A stretch of DNA of 64,000 nucleotides from Tyzzerella sp. Lineage in GTDB: Bacteria; Bacillota; Clostridia; Lachnospirales; Anaerotignaceae. Shown one piece after another: positions 9,599-19,070 of the stretch; within the stretch, counting starts at the first letter, position 1; every line of letters starts with the position of its first letter. The notes under the pieces are model-generated. The model did not search any database, was not told the origin of the DNA, and saw only the letters and a list, made by a program, of their open reading frames with translations. Made by a program: the position numbers and the translations under genes. Location of the stretch: NCBI GenBank assembly GCA_019415525.1, contig DXZA01000040.1:10848-74847 (forward strand). The letters are read 5' to 3'.

Positions 9599-10567
9599 AT
9601 GAAAGTGGGTATTATTGGTTTAGGCGGAATTGCTCAAAAAATGGCATATACATTAAACTCTATGGAAGATGCTGTATGTTATGGTGTTGCATCAAGAAAT
9701 ATTGATAAAGCAAAAGATTTTGCGAATAAATTTAATATAGAAAAAGCCTATGGTTCATATGAGGATATTGTAAAGGATAATGATATAGAACTTATTTATG
9801 TTGCTACACCTCATTCTGTTCATTATGATTGTGTGAAATTATGTATTGAAAATAATAAACCTGTTATATGCGAAAAGCCTTTTACTGTAAATGCTAAACA
9901 ATCAAAAGAAATTTTTGATTTAGCAAAAGAAAAGGGGGTTTTTGTTACAGAAGCTATTTGGACAAGATATATGCCTTCGGCTAAAATTATGATGGATATT
10001 ATAAATTCTGGCAAAATCGGTCAGGTGAATTTTGTATCTGCAAATTTAGGGTATAATATTAAACATATTGACCGTTTGATAAATCCTAATTTGGCTGGTG
10101 GTGCTTTATTGGACGTAGGTATATATCCTTTAACTTTTATTGCTATGGTTTTGGGAATGGATATTGAGTCTTTTACAACTTCTTGTGTTAAAACAGAAAC
10201 AGGTGTTGACGGTCAAAACAGCGTTACTTTAAAATATAAAAATGGTGCTATGGCTATTACCCATAGTAGTATATTAAGTGCTACTGAACAAAATGGTATT
10301 GTATATGGTACAAAAGGATATTTGGTTGCTGAAAATATTAATAACGTTGATAAAATTTGTATATACTCAGAAGATAGAGAGCTTTTGGAAGAAATAAAAA
10401 TGCCTGAGCAAATTACAGGCTTTGAATATGAAATACGTTCTTCTATTAAAGCTATAAAAGAGTGTAAAATAGAATGTGATGAAATTTCACATAGTGAAAT
10501 ATTAAAAATGATGGAATTAATGGATAGTATAAGAAATGAATGGGGTATTAAGTATCCTTTTGAATAA
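9599..10567 (+). CDS. Gfo/Idh/MocA family NAD(P)-dependent oxidoreductase
   Basis: The 322-residue protein starts with a Rossmann dinucleotide motif (KVGIIGLGGIAQKM) and has the family's EKPFTVNA motif near residue 92, with the Lys that acts in catalysis. The C-terminal half is the usual alpha/beta substrate domain. The family oxidises or reduces sugars, inositols and trans-dihydrodiols, and the substrate cannot be read from sequence. An upstream in-frame ATG at 9509 lacks a ribosome site, whereas GGGAGG lies 12 nt before the ATG at 9599. Monocistronic. Confidence 0.88.
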   Translation: MKVGIIGLGGIAQKMAYTLNSMEDAVCYGVASRNIDKAKDFANKFNIEKAYGSYEDIVKDNDIELIYVATPHSVHYDCVKLCIENNKPVICEKPFTVNAKQSKEIFDLAKEKGVFVTEAIWTRYMPSAKIMMDIINSGKIGQVNFVSANLGYNIKHIDRLINPNLAGGALLDVGIYPLTFIAMVLGMDIESFTTSCVKTETGVDGQNSVTLKYKNGAMAITHSSILSATEQNGIVYGTKGYLVAENINNVDKICIYSEDRELLEEIKMPEQITGFEYEIRSSIKAIKECKIECDEISHSEILKMMELMDSIRNEWGIKYPFE

Positions 10568-10591
10568 AAGTAAAAAGTTTAGTATTAAAAG

Positions 10592-10625
10592 CCTTTGTGT
10601 TTAAATATACACAGAGGTTTTTTTT
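10592..10625 (+). terminator. Terminator after the oxidoreductase gene
   Basis: CCTTTGTGT pairs with ACACAGAGG across an 8-nt loop and is followed by eight or more T residues. Confidence 0.8.
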
Positions 10626-10698
10626 ATATAAAATAGACAATATCTTTTCTTTGTGATAAAATTTTATATGTTAATTACATTAAAAAGGAAGTGAATAT

Positions 10699-11814
10699 AT
10701 GAATTTTAAGAAAAATATTTTTTACATTGTTATTGCTCTTATTTTTGTTATGATTGTTAAATATAGTGACTTTATTTTTTCAAAGGCAGGTATGATTATA
10801 TTAATATTTAAACCTATTATTATAGGCTGTGTTATAGCCTACATAATAAATATTTTAACATCAATGATTGAAAATATTGGTGTTTTTAAATCTCAATCAT
10901 CACCACTTTATAAATATAGAAGACCTATAAGTATATTATTATCATTTGTTATAATATTTTTAGTAATTACTTTACTTGTTAAAATTATTATACCTCAAAT
11001 TGTTGATGCTTTTAGCGTTGTTATTGCAGGTGTGCCACCAATAATTGATAAGTTTAGTAAGTGGTTGGTTAATACAGTTTCTGTTCCAGAGGTTGGAAAT
11101 TTTGTAAACTCTCTTGATATAAGCTGGCCTTCTCTTATTCAAAAGGTAACAACATATTTAACAACAGGTTTAAGTGGTGTTCTTTCTTCAACATTTGTAA
11201 TTGTAAACGGTGTTACTGGTGTTGTAATGAATTTTGTTATTGCTCTTATTTTTGCAATATACATACTTGGTGGCAAAGATAAACTTGCTTATCAATTTAA
11301 TATTGTTTTTAAAACATATGTCAATAGTAAAATTTATAATAAAGTTATGTATTTTTTAAATGTTGCTAATGATACATTTAAAAAGTTTATTATAGGTCAG
11401 TTTACAGAGGCTATTATTATAGGTGTTTTATGTACACTTGGTATGATGCTTTTAAAATTCCCTTATGCAACAATGATTGGTACATTAATAGGTACAACAG
11501 CTCTTTTACCTGTTGTTGGTGCATACCTTGGTGCTTTTATAGGTGCTTTTATGATATTTACAGTAAATCCTATACAGTCTATTGGATTTTTGGTATTCAT
11601 AGTTGTTTTACAACAGCTTGAGGGAAATTTAATATATCCAAGAGTTGTTGGTTCATCTATTGGTTTGCCAGGGATATGGGTTCTTGGTGCTGTAACTGTT
11701 GGAGGAGGTATAGGTGGTATTACAGGTATGCTTATTGCTGTTCCTTTAACTGCTACATTTTATAAAATTTTGAAAGAAGATGTTAAAAAGAAAACAGAAT
11801 ATATTACAAATTGA
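10699..11814 (+). CDS. AI-2E family membrane transporter
   Basis: The 371-residue polytopic protein has the PF01594 layout: two N-terminal helices, a central amphipathic region (IPQIVDAFSVVIAGVPPIIDKF), then five or so helices with the conserved QQLEGNLIYPRVVG and GIWVLGAV motifs near the C-terminus. Members export autoinducer-2 or act as Na+(Li+)/H+ antiporters, and sequence alone does not decide. AAAAGGAAGTG lies before the ATG. The stop is 44 bp before the LacI gene start, so the two may be cotranscribed. Confidence 0.88.
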   Translation: MNFKKNIFYIVIALIFVMIVKYSDFIFSKAGMIILIFKPIIIGCVIAYIINILTSMIENIGVFKSQSSPLYKYRRPISILLSFVIIFLVITLLVKIIIPQIVDAFSVVIAGVPPIIDKFSKWLVNTVSVPEVGNFVNSLDISWPSLIQKVTTYLTTGLSGVLSSTFVIVNGVTGVVMNFVIALIFAIYILGGKDKLAYQFNIVFKTYVNSKIYNKVMYFLNVANDTFKKFIIGQFTEAIIIGVLCTLGMMLLKFPYATMIGTLIGTTALLPVVGAYLGAFIGAFMIFTVNPIQSIGFLVFIVVLQQLEGNLIYPRVVGSSIGLPGIWVLGAVTVGGGIGGITGMLIAVPLTATFYKILKEDVKKKTEYITN

Positions 11815-11858
11815 TTGTATTATATAAATTAAACAGTATTGACAGAAGGAGAATTATT

Positions 11859-12872
11859 ATGGCAACGTTAAAAGATATTGCGAAAAAAACAAAAGTGTCC
11901 CAATCTACAGTTTCAAGAGTTTTAAATAGGGACTCAAGTCTTAGTGTTTCCGACGAGACCAGAGAGAAAATTTTTAAGGTTGCATCAGAATTGGGATATA
12001 AAACTGTTGGTCAAAGATATAATGATGATATATTCAGTAATAAAAGAATTGGTATTGCTCAAATGTTTGAGTTTAAAGAACAGCTTGAGGATATATATTA
12101 TTTGCTTATGAAAAATATTCTTGAAGAAGAGTGTTTCTCAAGACAAATTAATACTGTTACTCTTTTTCGTAATAGTGATAGAAAATTTATTAAAAATGAT
12201 GATGAAAAACTTGATGGTATTATTGCCATAGGTAGATTTACAAATGATGAAATAGAAAGCTTTAAAAAATATACTCATAATATTGTTTTTATTGATTCAT
12301 CTCCTGACCAGCAAAAATATCATAGTATTATACCTAATTATCATTTAGCAGTACGTATTGCTATAACTGAATTTCTTAATAAAGGGCATAAAGATATTGC
12401 TTTTATGGGTAGCTGTTATACTTTCGGCGATACAAAAGAAATTGCTCTTGACCCTAGATTTTATTATTATAGAAATTCTATGACAGACAGAAAAATATTT
12501 AATGAAAAATATGTTATTGACTGTGAAATGAATTCTCAAAGCGGTTATGAAAAAATGAAAGAATATATTAAAACAGGTCAAAAAATGCCTACTGCAATAT
12601 TTATTGCCAGTGATGCTGTTGCTCCAGGGGCTTTGAAGGCTTTACAAGAGGAAAATATTTTAGTACCTCAAGATGTTAGTATTATTACTTTTAATAATAC
12701 AAGTCTTTCAGAGTTTTCAAATCCACCATTAAGCTCTATTGAAGTTTATATGCGTGAAAATGTTAAAGCAGGTCTTTTATGTCTTGACCAACTTTGGAGC
12801 GGTGAAAGCCACGCAAAAAAAATAGTTATATCCTGTGAGCTTGTTAATAGAGGTAGTGTTAAAAATATTTGA
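11859..12872 (+). CDS. LacI/GalR-family transcriptional regulator
   Basis: The 337-residue repressor has an N-terminal LacI helix-turn-helix (ATLKDIAKKTKVSQSTVSRV), a hinge, and a periplasmic-binding-protein-like effector domain (FIASDAVAPGALKALQEENI, DVSIITFNNT). AGAAGGAG precedes the ATG at 11859; an in-frame ATG at 11811 overlapping the previous gene has no ribosome site. It lies directly upstream of the beta- and alpha-galactosidase genes, which makes it their likely regulator with a galactoside-derived effector (inference from position). Confidence 0.92.
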   Translation: MATLKDIAKKTKVSQSTVSRVLNRDSSLSVSDETREKIFKVASELGYKTVGQRYNDDIFSNKRIGIAQMFEFKEQLEDIYYLLMKNILEEECFSRQINTVTLFRNSDRKFIKNDDEKLDGIIAIGRFTNDEIESFKKYTHNIVFIDSSPDQQKYHSIIPNYHLAVRIAITEFLNKGHKDIAFMGSCYTFGDTKEIALDPRFYYYRNSMTDRKIFNEKYVIDCEMNSQSGYEKMKEYIKTGQKMPTAIFIASDAVAPGALKALQEENILVPQDVSIITFNNTSLSEFSNPPLSSIEVYMRENVKAGLLCLDQLWSGESHAKKIVISCELVNRGSVKNI

Positions 12873-12918
12873 TTTTATGAGTTTAATGTTAAATTTTAAT
12901 AAAAAATATTAAATTATA

Positions 12919-12981
12919 ATGAGTATTATATCCAAAAATATTAAAAAATATATTTTTTATAGGATATAATACTCATTTTTT
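12919..12981 (+). terminator. Long-stem terminator after the LacI-family gene
   Basis: A perfect 15-bp stem (ATGAGTATTATATCC with GGATATAATACTCAT) encloses a 28-nt AT-rich loop and ends in a T-run. It separates the regulator from the galactosidase operon. Confidence 0.8.
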
Positions 12982-13004
12982 ATTGTGAAACTTAATAAAA
13001 AAAT

Positions 13005-13185
13005 AAGTAAAAAATTTACTTAAAAAACAGCCGAAATTATAGTAAATCCATTGACCATATAACTTTCATATGGTAATATTATGTCATAAACCACAATAAA
13101 GTTTGTTTGTAAGCCTATTATAAATACAGAATAACCTAAAATGTGGTACTTAATTCCTAGGAAATAATTAAGTAAAAATATTACT
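13005..13185 (+). promoter_or_regulatory. Control region of the galactosidase operon
   Basis: The 423-bp gap 12873-13295 holds, after the terminator, several ordered sites. AAGTAAA-AAA-TTTACTT is a perfect palindrome at 13005-13021. TTGACC (13051-13056) and TAATAT (13074-13079) form a promoter with 17-bp spacing. The palindrome ACCATAT-N7-ATATGGT (13054-13074) covers that spacer exactly, as a repressor site would. ACTTAATT-N10-AATTAAGT lies at 13148-13173 around TTCCTAGGAA, and AGTAA-N5-TTACT at 13171-13185. The rest, up to the GH42 start, shows no gene. Confidence 0.55.
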
Positions 13186-13295
13186 GGAGTTTGACGTGAA
13201 AATATCTGGGGAGATATATGGAACAGAGTTTTTTGATATATACTAAATAATATGGTAAAAAATTAAGACAGCAAAGAAAGGTTAGGTGTGATGAT

Positions 13296-15230
13296 ATGTG
13301 GTTAGGTGTTGACTATTACCCAGAACAATGGGACATATCTATGATTGACGAAGATATGAATAATATTTTGGAACTTGGTTGTAATGTTATAAGAATTGCT
13401 GAGTTCTGTTGGCATATTATGGAGAAAAAAGAAGGGGAATATGATTTCTCTTTCTTTGACTACGTAATTAAAAAGGCTAAAGAAAAAGGTCTTAAAGTTA
13501 TTATGGGTACTCCTACTGCTACTATTCCTGCGTGGCTTGCTAAAAAACACCCTGAAATTCTTTCAGAGTTTGAAAATGGCAGAAAAAGAACTTTCGGCGG
13601 TAGACACGTTTATTGCTTTAATAGCCACTATATGTATGAATATTCAGAAAAAATAATAAGAAAACTTATTGAACATTATAAAGATGAAGAAGCCATTGTT
13701 GCTTGGCAGATTGATAACGAGCTTGGTCACGAAGGTAGTGATATTTGTTACTGTGAACAATGCCATAAGGCTTTTCAAAAATTCCTTGAAAATAAATTTA
13801 ATGGGGATATTGAACTTTTAAATTATACATATGGAACTACTTTCTGGTCACAGGAATATAACGATTTTGACGAAATTCCACTTCCAACAGAAACTATTAC
13901 AACTCATAACCCAGCTTTAAGACTTGATTGGGAAAGATTTAGAAATGAAAGTATTGTAAACTTTGCAAAATTCCAGTCAGAACTTATTAAAGAAATTGCT
14001 CCTAATGCTGTTGTTATGCACGACTTCCCAGGTGGTGGTCTTGATAAACATTGTGATTACTCTGATGTTGCAAAACATCTTGATGTTGTTGCTTATAATA
14101 ACTATCCTGTATGGGGTGGGCAGAAAGAACCTATTCCACCACACGAAATTGCTTTCGGTCTTGATTATATAAGAGGTTTAAAATGTGAAAATTTCTGGAT
14201 TACTGAAGCTATTATGGGTGCTCAAGGTCACGATGTTACTGGATTTTTACCTAGACCAAATCAGGCTAAAATGTGGTCTTATCAGGGTATGGCAAGAGGC
14301 TGTTCATCACTTATGTATTTTAGATATAGAGGTGCTACAAAGGGTGCTGAACAATTCTGTTATGGTGTAATTGACGCTGATAACAAAAAAAGAAGAAAAT
14401 TCTATGAAGTACAGGATTTCTTTAAAACAATATCAAAATATGGTGATGTTCTTCAGAAACCTGTTGAAAGTAAAGTTGCCATAATTTACGATTATGATTC
14501 AATAGCTTCTTTTAGAATTCAGAAACAGAGTATTCTTCTTGATTGCCATAACGAAATGAAAAAATTATATAAACCATTCTATGATAATAATGTAATGGTT
14601 GATGTTATACCTTCTGACGCTGATTTCTCAAAATACAGTGTTATTATACTTCCTCAAATGATTGTAGGAAAAAATGAATTTAGAGCAAAAGTTAAAGAAT
14701 ATGTAAATAACGGTGGAACTGCTGTATTTACTTATAGAAATTCTGTAAAAGATAAAAATAATAATCTTACTTTAGGTGCTGTTATTCCTGTTGGATATGA
14801 TGACTTAACAGGTGTTTATGTTGAGGAAACAGAAAGCCTTCAGGATTTAAATGCATTCCCTATTGTAGGCTGTGGAAACTGTGAAGGTAAAGAGGGTACT
14901 GGTGGTATATTTAGAGATATGCTTGTTCCTACTACTGCTGATGTTATGTTTAAATATGGTGATAAATTCTATAATGAATATGCTTCTATAACTAAAAATA
15001 GCTATGGTAAAGGAAAGGCTTATTATTTAGGTTGCTCTCCTGATGAAAATATTCTTAAAGAATTTATGGAAAATGTTATGAAAGAAGTAGGAATTGAGCC
15101 TAATTTTGTTGTTTCTGGTGTTGAACTTGTAAAACGTGGCGATGAAATAACTTTCTTAATAAATCATAACGATTATAGCGTAAATGTAAATGATATTACA
15201 TTAGAGGCTTTTGAATGTAAAATAATATAA
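13296..15230 (+). CDS. GH42 beta-galactosidase
   Basis: The 644-residue cytoplasmic enzyme hydrolyses terminal beta-galactosides. It opens with the family signature WLGVDYYPEQW. The acid/base Glu is E142 in WQIDNELG and the nucleophile is E304 in WITEAIMG. Cys107, Cys151, Cys153 and Cys156 match the zinc-binding set of GH42 trimers. The TIM barrel is followed by the trimerisation and beta domains (residues ~390-644), a normal full length. It lacks a signal peptide, so its substrate must be imported, fitting the GPH symporter gene downstream. It is the first gene of a pair with the alpha-galactosidase, 31 bp away. Confidence 0.95.
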   Translation: MWLGVDYYPEQWDISMIDEDMNNILELGCNVIRIAEFCWHIMEKKEGEYDFSFFDYVIKKAKEKGLKVIMGTPTATIPAWLAKKHPEILSEFENGRKRTFGGRHVYCFNSHYMYEYSEKIIRKLIEHYKDEEAIVAWQIDNELGHEGSDICYCEQCHKAFQKFLENKFNGDIELLNYTYGTTFWSQEYNDFDEIPLPTETITTHNPALRLDWERFRNESIVNFAKFQSELIKEIAPNAVVMHDFPGGGLDKHCDYSDVAKHLDVVAYNNYPVWGGQKEPIPPHEIAFGLDYIRGLKCENFWITEAIMGAQGHDVTGFLPRPNQAKMWSYQGMARGCSSLMYFRYRGATKGAEQFCYGVIDADNKKRRKFYEVQDFFKTISKYGDVLQKPVESKVAIIYDYDSIASFRIQKQSILLDCHNEMKKLYKPFYDNNVMVDVIPSDADFSKYSVIILPQMIVGKNEFRAKVKEYVNNGGTAVFTYRNSVKDKNNNLTLGAVIPVGYDDLTGVYVEETESLQDLNAFPIVGCGNCEGKEGTGGIFRDMLVPTTADVMFKYGDKFYNEYASITKNSYGKGKAYYLGCSPDENILKEFMENVMKEVGIEPNFVVSGVELVKRGDEITFLINHNDYSVNVNDITLEAFECKII

Positions 15231-15261
15231 AATAAAATAGATGAAAGGAAAGTGTGCTTTT

Positions 15262-17325
15262 ATGGGAATTTGTGTTAATGAAAATGTATTTGCTTTACAA
15301 ACTAATAATAATACATATGCTTTTGGTATAGATGATATGGGATTAGTTAGACATTTATATTGGGGTAGCAAAATAGAGTCTATTACTGATTTTGATATGC
15401 CTAAATTAAATGAGGTTTCTACTAATGACCCTGTTTTTGAAATTACTAAAGAGGAATTCCCTGTTTACGGTAGCTTAAGATATAAAGAGCATTGTTTAAA
15501 AGCAACTTTCAGCGACGGTTGCAGAGAAGTAGTATATAAATATACAGGGTATGAAGTAAATGATAATGAATTAGTTATAAAATTAAAAGATGCTCATTAT
15601 GATTTTAATATTGACCTTCATTATGTTGTTTATGAAAACTATGATTTAATTGAAAGATTTGTAACACTTAAAAATAATAGTGGTGAAACAATAAATATTG
15701 AAAAAATACATAGTGGTCAGTTCCATATTAATAAAGAAGACTTAGTATTTTCTAATACTCACGGTCATTGGGGTGCTGAACAGCAGAGATTTAATCAAAA
15801 TGTAAGCTATGGCAAAATAGTTTTTGAAAACAGACGTGGTATATCTACACATAATCATAACCCACACTTTATTTTACATAATAATGCAACAGAAACAACT
15901 GGTGATGTTTATTTTGGTGTTTTAAAATTAAGTGGAAATTTTAGCGGTGTTGTTGAACAAACTCAGTATGGTGAAACGCTTGTGCAAATGGGTATTAATT
16001 CTCACGACTTTTTACTTGAACTTAAAGCCGGTGAAGAATTTACTGCTCCTAGTGTTATTGTAGGTTATAGCAACAGCGGTTTTGAAACTATGACTAATAG
16101 TATCCATAACTTTGCTAAAGATACTGTATTAAGAGAAGGTTTAAGACCTGTATTATATAATTCTTGGGAAGCAACTGAATTTAAAGTAAATTGTGACGAA
16201 CAGATTAAACTTGCCGAAAAAGCAAAAGAAATCGGTGCTGAGCTTTTTGTTGTTGATGATGGCTGGTTTGGTGAAAGACACAGCATTGAAAACGGTCTTG
16301 GGGATTGGTACGTTAATGAACAGAAATTCCCTAACGGTTTAAATCCTTTAATTGAAAAAGTAAAATCTATGGATATGCTTTTTGGTATTTGGATTGAGCC
16401 GGAAATGGTTAATCCTTTAGCAAATCTTTATAAAGAACACCCAGATTGGATTTATCATTTTGATACAAGAGAAAGTGACACTTCAAGAGGTCAGTATGTA
16501 CTTGATTTAACTAAAAAAGAAGTAAAAGATTTTGTTTATAATATGATTGATGATTTATTATCTTCATATGATATTGACTATATTAAATGGGACGCTAACA
16601 GACCTATTTCTCAAACAAATCTTAATAGAGATTTATGGTATAAACATATTATGGCTATATATGATATAGTTAAAGAATTGAAAATTAAACACCCTAATGT
16701 ATTGTTTGAAGCTTGTGCTTCTGGTGGCGGTAGAACAGACTATGGTATTTTAGGTATATTTGATGATTTCTGGACAAGTGATAATACAGATGCTTATGAC
16801 AGATTATTTATACAGGACTCATATTCATATGTTTATCCTATAAAAGCTATGAGAGCTTGGGTTACTGACTGTCCAAACTTCCTTTCTCAGAGGGTAATTC
16901 CTATGGAATTCAGATATCATAGTGCTATGATGGGTACACTTGGTATAGGCTGTAATATATTGAAATTTAGCCCTGAAGATGTTGAATTATCTAAAAAATT
17001 AATAGCTGAATATAAAGATATAAGACATATCGTTCAGGAAGGTGATTTTTATAGAATTGAAAATACTTCTAAAAACGATTATAAAGCATATCAGTATATT
17101 AAAGATGATGAATGTCTTGTATTCTTATTCTTGCCACAGAGCAAACTTGGGCATAGAGGTGTAAATATTAAATTAAGACACCTTGATAATACTGCTAAAT
17201 ATACTGTTAAAATTAACGATACAGAGTTTGTAAAAAGTGGTGAATATTTAATGAACTTTGGATTAGACACAAGATTAGTAGGGGACTACGCAAGTGTTAT
17301 AATTAAAGTAAATAAAGTAAAATAA
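15262..17325 (+). CDS. GH36 alpha-galactosidase
   Basis: The 687-residue enzyme cleaves alpha-1,6-galactosides such as melibiose and raffinose-family sugars. It has an N-terminal beta-supersandwich, a TIM barrel and a C-terminal beta domain. The nucleophile is D444 in YIKWDANRP and the acid/base is D507 in WTSDNTDA; VVDDGWFG and GIWIEPEMVNP are further GH36 signatures. An in-frame ATG at 15241 overlaps the sequence that serves as ribosome site (GAAAGGAAAG), so the ATG at 15262 is taken as start. No signal peptide. Together with GH42 it lets the cell use both anomers of galactosides. Confidence 0.94.
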   Translation: MGICVNENVFALQTNNNTYAFGIDDMGLVRHLYWGSKIESITDFDMPKLNEVSTNDPVFEITKEEFPVYGSLRYKEHCLKATFSDGCREVVYKYTGYEVNDNELVIKLKDAHYDFNIDLHYVVYENYDLIERFVTLKNNSGETINIEKIHSGQFHINKEDLVFSNTHGHWGAEQQRFNQNVSYGKIVFENRRGISTHNHNPHFILHNNATETTGDVYFGVLKLSGNFSGVVEQTQYGETLVQMGINSHDFLLELKAGEEFTAPSVIVGYSNSGFETMTNSIHNFAKDTVLREGLRPVLYNSWEATEFKVNCDEQIKLAEKAKEIGAELFVVDDGWFGERHSIENGLGDWYVNEQKFPNGLNPLIEKVKSMDMLFGIWIEPEMVNPLANLYKEHPDWIYHFDTRESDTSRGQYVLDLTKKEVKDFVYNMIDDLLSSYDIDYIKWDANRPISQTNLNRDLWYKHIMAIYDIVKELKIKHPNVLFEACASGGGRTDYGILGIFDDFWTSDNTDAYDRLFIQDSYSYVYPIKAMRAWVTDCPNFLSQRVIPMEFRYHSAMMGTLGIGCNILKFSPEDVELSKKLIAEYKDIRHIVQEGDFYRIENTSKNDYKAYQYIKDDECLVFLFLPQSKLGHRGVNIKLRHLDNTAKYTVKINDTEFVKSGEYLMNFGLDTRLVGDYASVIIKVNKVK

Positions 17326-17335
17326 TTAAAAAATG

Positions 17336-17362
17336 AAAAGCGTCCATTTTGGACGCTTTTTT
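17336..17362 (+). terminator. Terminator of the galactosidase operon
   Basis: A perfect 10-bp stem (AAAAGCGTCC with GGACGCTTTT) and 5-nt loop are followed by a T-run. Confidence 0.9.
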
Positions 17363-17416
17363 ATTATTACAAAAACATTCAAAATTCCCTAAATTTCAAC
17401 AATGTAAATATATTGA

Positions 17417-17523
17417 AGTAAACTTTTGCCTAAAAAGACATCTATATTTTTAGTAAAATATAGCTTTAATATAAATGGGTATATAGTAAAATTTAATAAA
17501 AAATTTACTAAATTTTAAGTAAA
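17417..17523 (+). promoter_or_regulatory. AGTAAA/TTTACT repeat cluster before the symporter gene
   Basis: AGTAAA occurs at 17417, 17452, 17485 and 17518 and its complement TTTACT at 17504, with same-strand spacings of 35, 33 and 33 bp. The same hexamer is repeated before the GH42 gene (13006, 13015 inverted, 13041, 13171). Five copies in about 110 bp is more than AT-rich sequence would be expected to give by chance. A shared regulator is inferred. Confidence 0.4.
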
Positions 17524-17594
17524 TATACAAATTGTAAAGTCTAATTTAATTTGCTATTATATATTCATAAAAAACAGAAGGGATTGATTTATTT

Positions 17595-18980
17595 ATGGGA
17601 TTATCTTTTAAACAAAAGTATTCTTTCGGAATTGGGGCACTTGGTAAAGACTTATGTTATGCAGTTGTGTCCTATTACTTAATGGTTTACTTTACAGACT
17701 CTATTGGTCTTGCTCCTTTATTTGTAGGTAACCTTTTCTTAGTTGCCAGATTATGGGACGCTGTTAATGACCCTATGATGGGTATGGTTGTTGATAATAC
17801 AAGAAGCAGATGGGGTAAATTCAGACCTTGGATTTTTATAGGTACTGTTTTAAACGCAATCGTATTAATATTTTTATTCAAAAAACCTGACGGTTTGGAA
17901 GGTACTTCATTAAATGCTTACTACTCAGTTATGTACATATTATGGGGTATGACTTATACAGTAATGGACATTCCTTATTGGTCAATGTTACCTTCTCTTT
18001 CAAAAACTCCTGAAGAAAGAGCTAAAATGTCAGTTATCCCTAGAATTTTTGCTAGTTTAGCTTGGTTAATTATGGGTGGTTTCGGTCTTGCCGCTGTTAA
18101 CTTCTTTGGTAAAGGCGATGTTACAAAAGGTTATGAAGGTCTTGCAACTGCTATAGCTATTGTATTCGTTATTACAACTGTTATTACTGTAGTTAATGTT
18201 AAAGATAGTAGCTCTAAATTAGCTGTTGCTAAAAAGAAAAAAGGCGAAGGTACAAGTGTTAAAAAAGCAATTAAACTTATTACTCAGAATGACCAGCTTT
18301 TAGTATTTATCGGTGTTGTTCTTGCTTATAACTTAGTTGCTCAGATTTCTGGTGGTATGGCTATATACTACTTCAAATATGTTGTTGGAAATGAAAATCT
18401 TTATCCTGTATTTACTGCTTTTGCAGGACTTGCCGAAATCGCAGGACTCGTTTTATTCCCAATACTTTCTAAAATGTTAAGCAAAAAAGCTGTATTCGGT
18501 TTAGCTTGTTTCTTACCTGCAATCGGTTTAGTTTTATTATTAATCGCAGGATTTATTTTACCTCAAAATGCTTTATTAGTTGCTTTATCAGGTATTATTC
18601 TTAAATTAGGTTCTGGATTTACATTAGGTGCTACAACTGTTATGTTAGCTGATATTATTGATTATGGTCAGGTTAAATTTGGTAGCAGAAATGAAAGTAT
18701 TATAGCTTCTTTCCAGACTTTATTAGTTAAAACAGCTTCTGCTGTTGCTGCTTGGTTAATCGGTGTTGGTTTAACAATCGTTGGTTATGTTCCAAATGTT
18801 GCTCAGACAGGAACTACTCTTTTAGGTATGAGAGTTATTATGATTGCTATTCCTTCTATAATTACAATTTTAGGTTTCATAATTTATTGTAAAGGATATA
18901 AACTTCACGGCGAATATCAGGAAAAAATTATGTATGAATTAGAAAGAATCAATAAAGAAAACGCAGCAGTGAATTTATAA
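17595..18980 (+). CDS. GPH-family galactoside:cation symporter (MelB-like)
   Basis: The 461-residue protein has 12 predicted transmembrane helices and the glycoside-pentoside-hexuronide signature: GALGKDLCYAVVSYYL at the start, NDPMMGMVVDNTRSRWGKFRPW in helices 2-3, and Asp residues in that region that bind the co-transported cation. It imports galactosides with Na+ or H+ in a major-facilitator fold. It follows the GH42 and GH36 genes in its own transcription unit. AGAAGGG precedes the ATG. Confidence 0.92.
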   Translation: MGLSFKQKYSFGIGALGKDLCYAVVSYYLMVYFTDSIGLAPLFVGNLFLVARLWDAVNDPMMGMVVDNTRSRWGKFRPWIFIGTVLNAIVLIFLFKKPDGLEGTSLNAYYSVMYILWGMTYTVMDIPYWSMLPSLSKTPEERAKMSVIPRIFASLAWLIMGGFGLAAVNFFGKGDVTKGYEGLATAIAIVFVITTVITVVNVKDSSSKLAVAKKKKGEGTSVKKAIKLITQNDQLLVFIGVVLAYNLVAQISGGMAIYYFKYVVGNENLYPVFTAFAGLAEIAGLVLFPILSKMLSKKAVFGLACFLPAIGLVLLLIAGFILPQNALLVALSGIILKLGSGFTLGATTVMLADIIDYGQVKFGSRNESIIASFQTLLVKTASAVAAWLIGVGLTIVGYVPNVAQTGTTLLGMRVIMIAIPSIITILGFIIYCKGYKLHGEYQEKIMYELERINKENAAVNL

Positions 18981-19003
18981 TATATTAAAAAATGTACAAA
19001 ATA

Positions 19004-19040
19004 ACCCCTGTATAATTACAGGGGTATTTGCTGTTTTTTT
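19004..19040 (+). terminator. Terminator after the symporter gene
   Basis: ACCCCTGTA pairs perfectly with TACAGGGGT across a TAAT loop. The T-run comes 9 nt later, so efficiency may be lower. Confidence 0.65.
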
Positions 19041-19070
19041 AAAAAGTTTAAAAATTAAAGGAGATGAATT

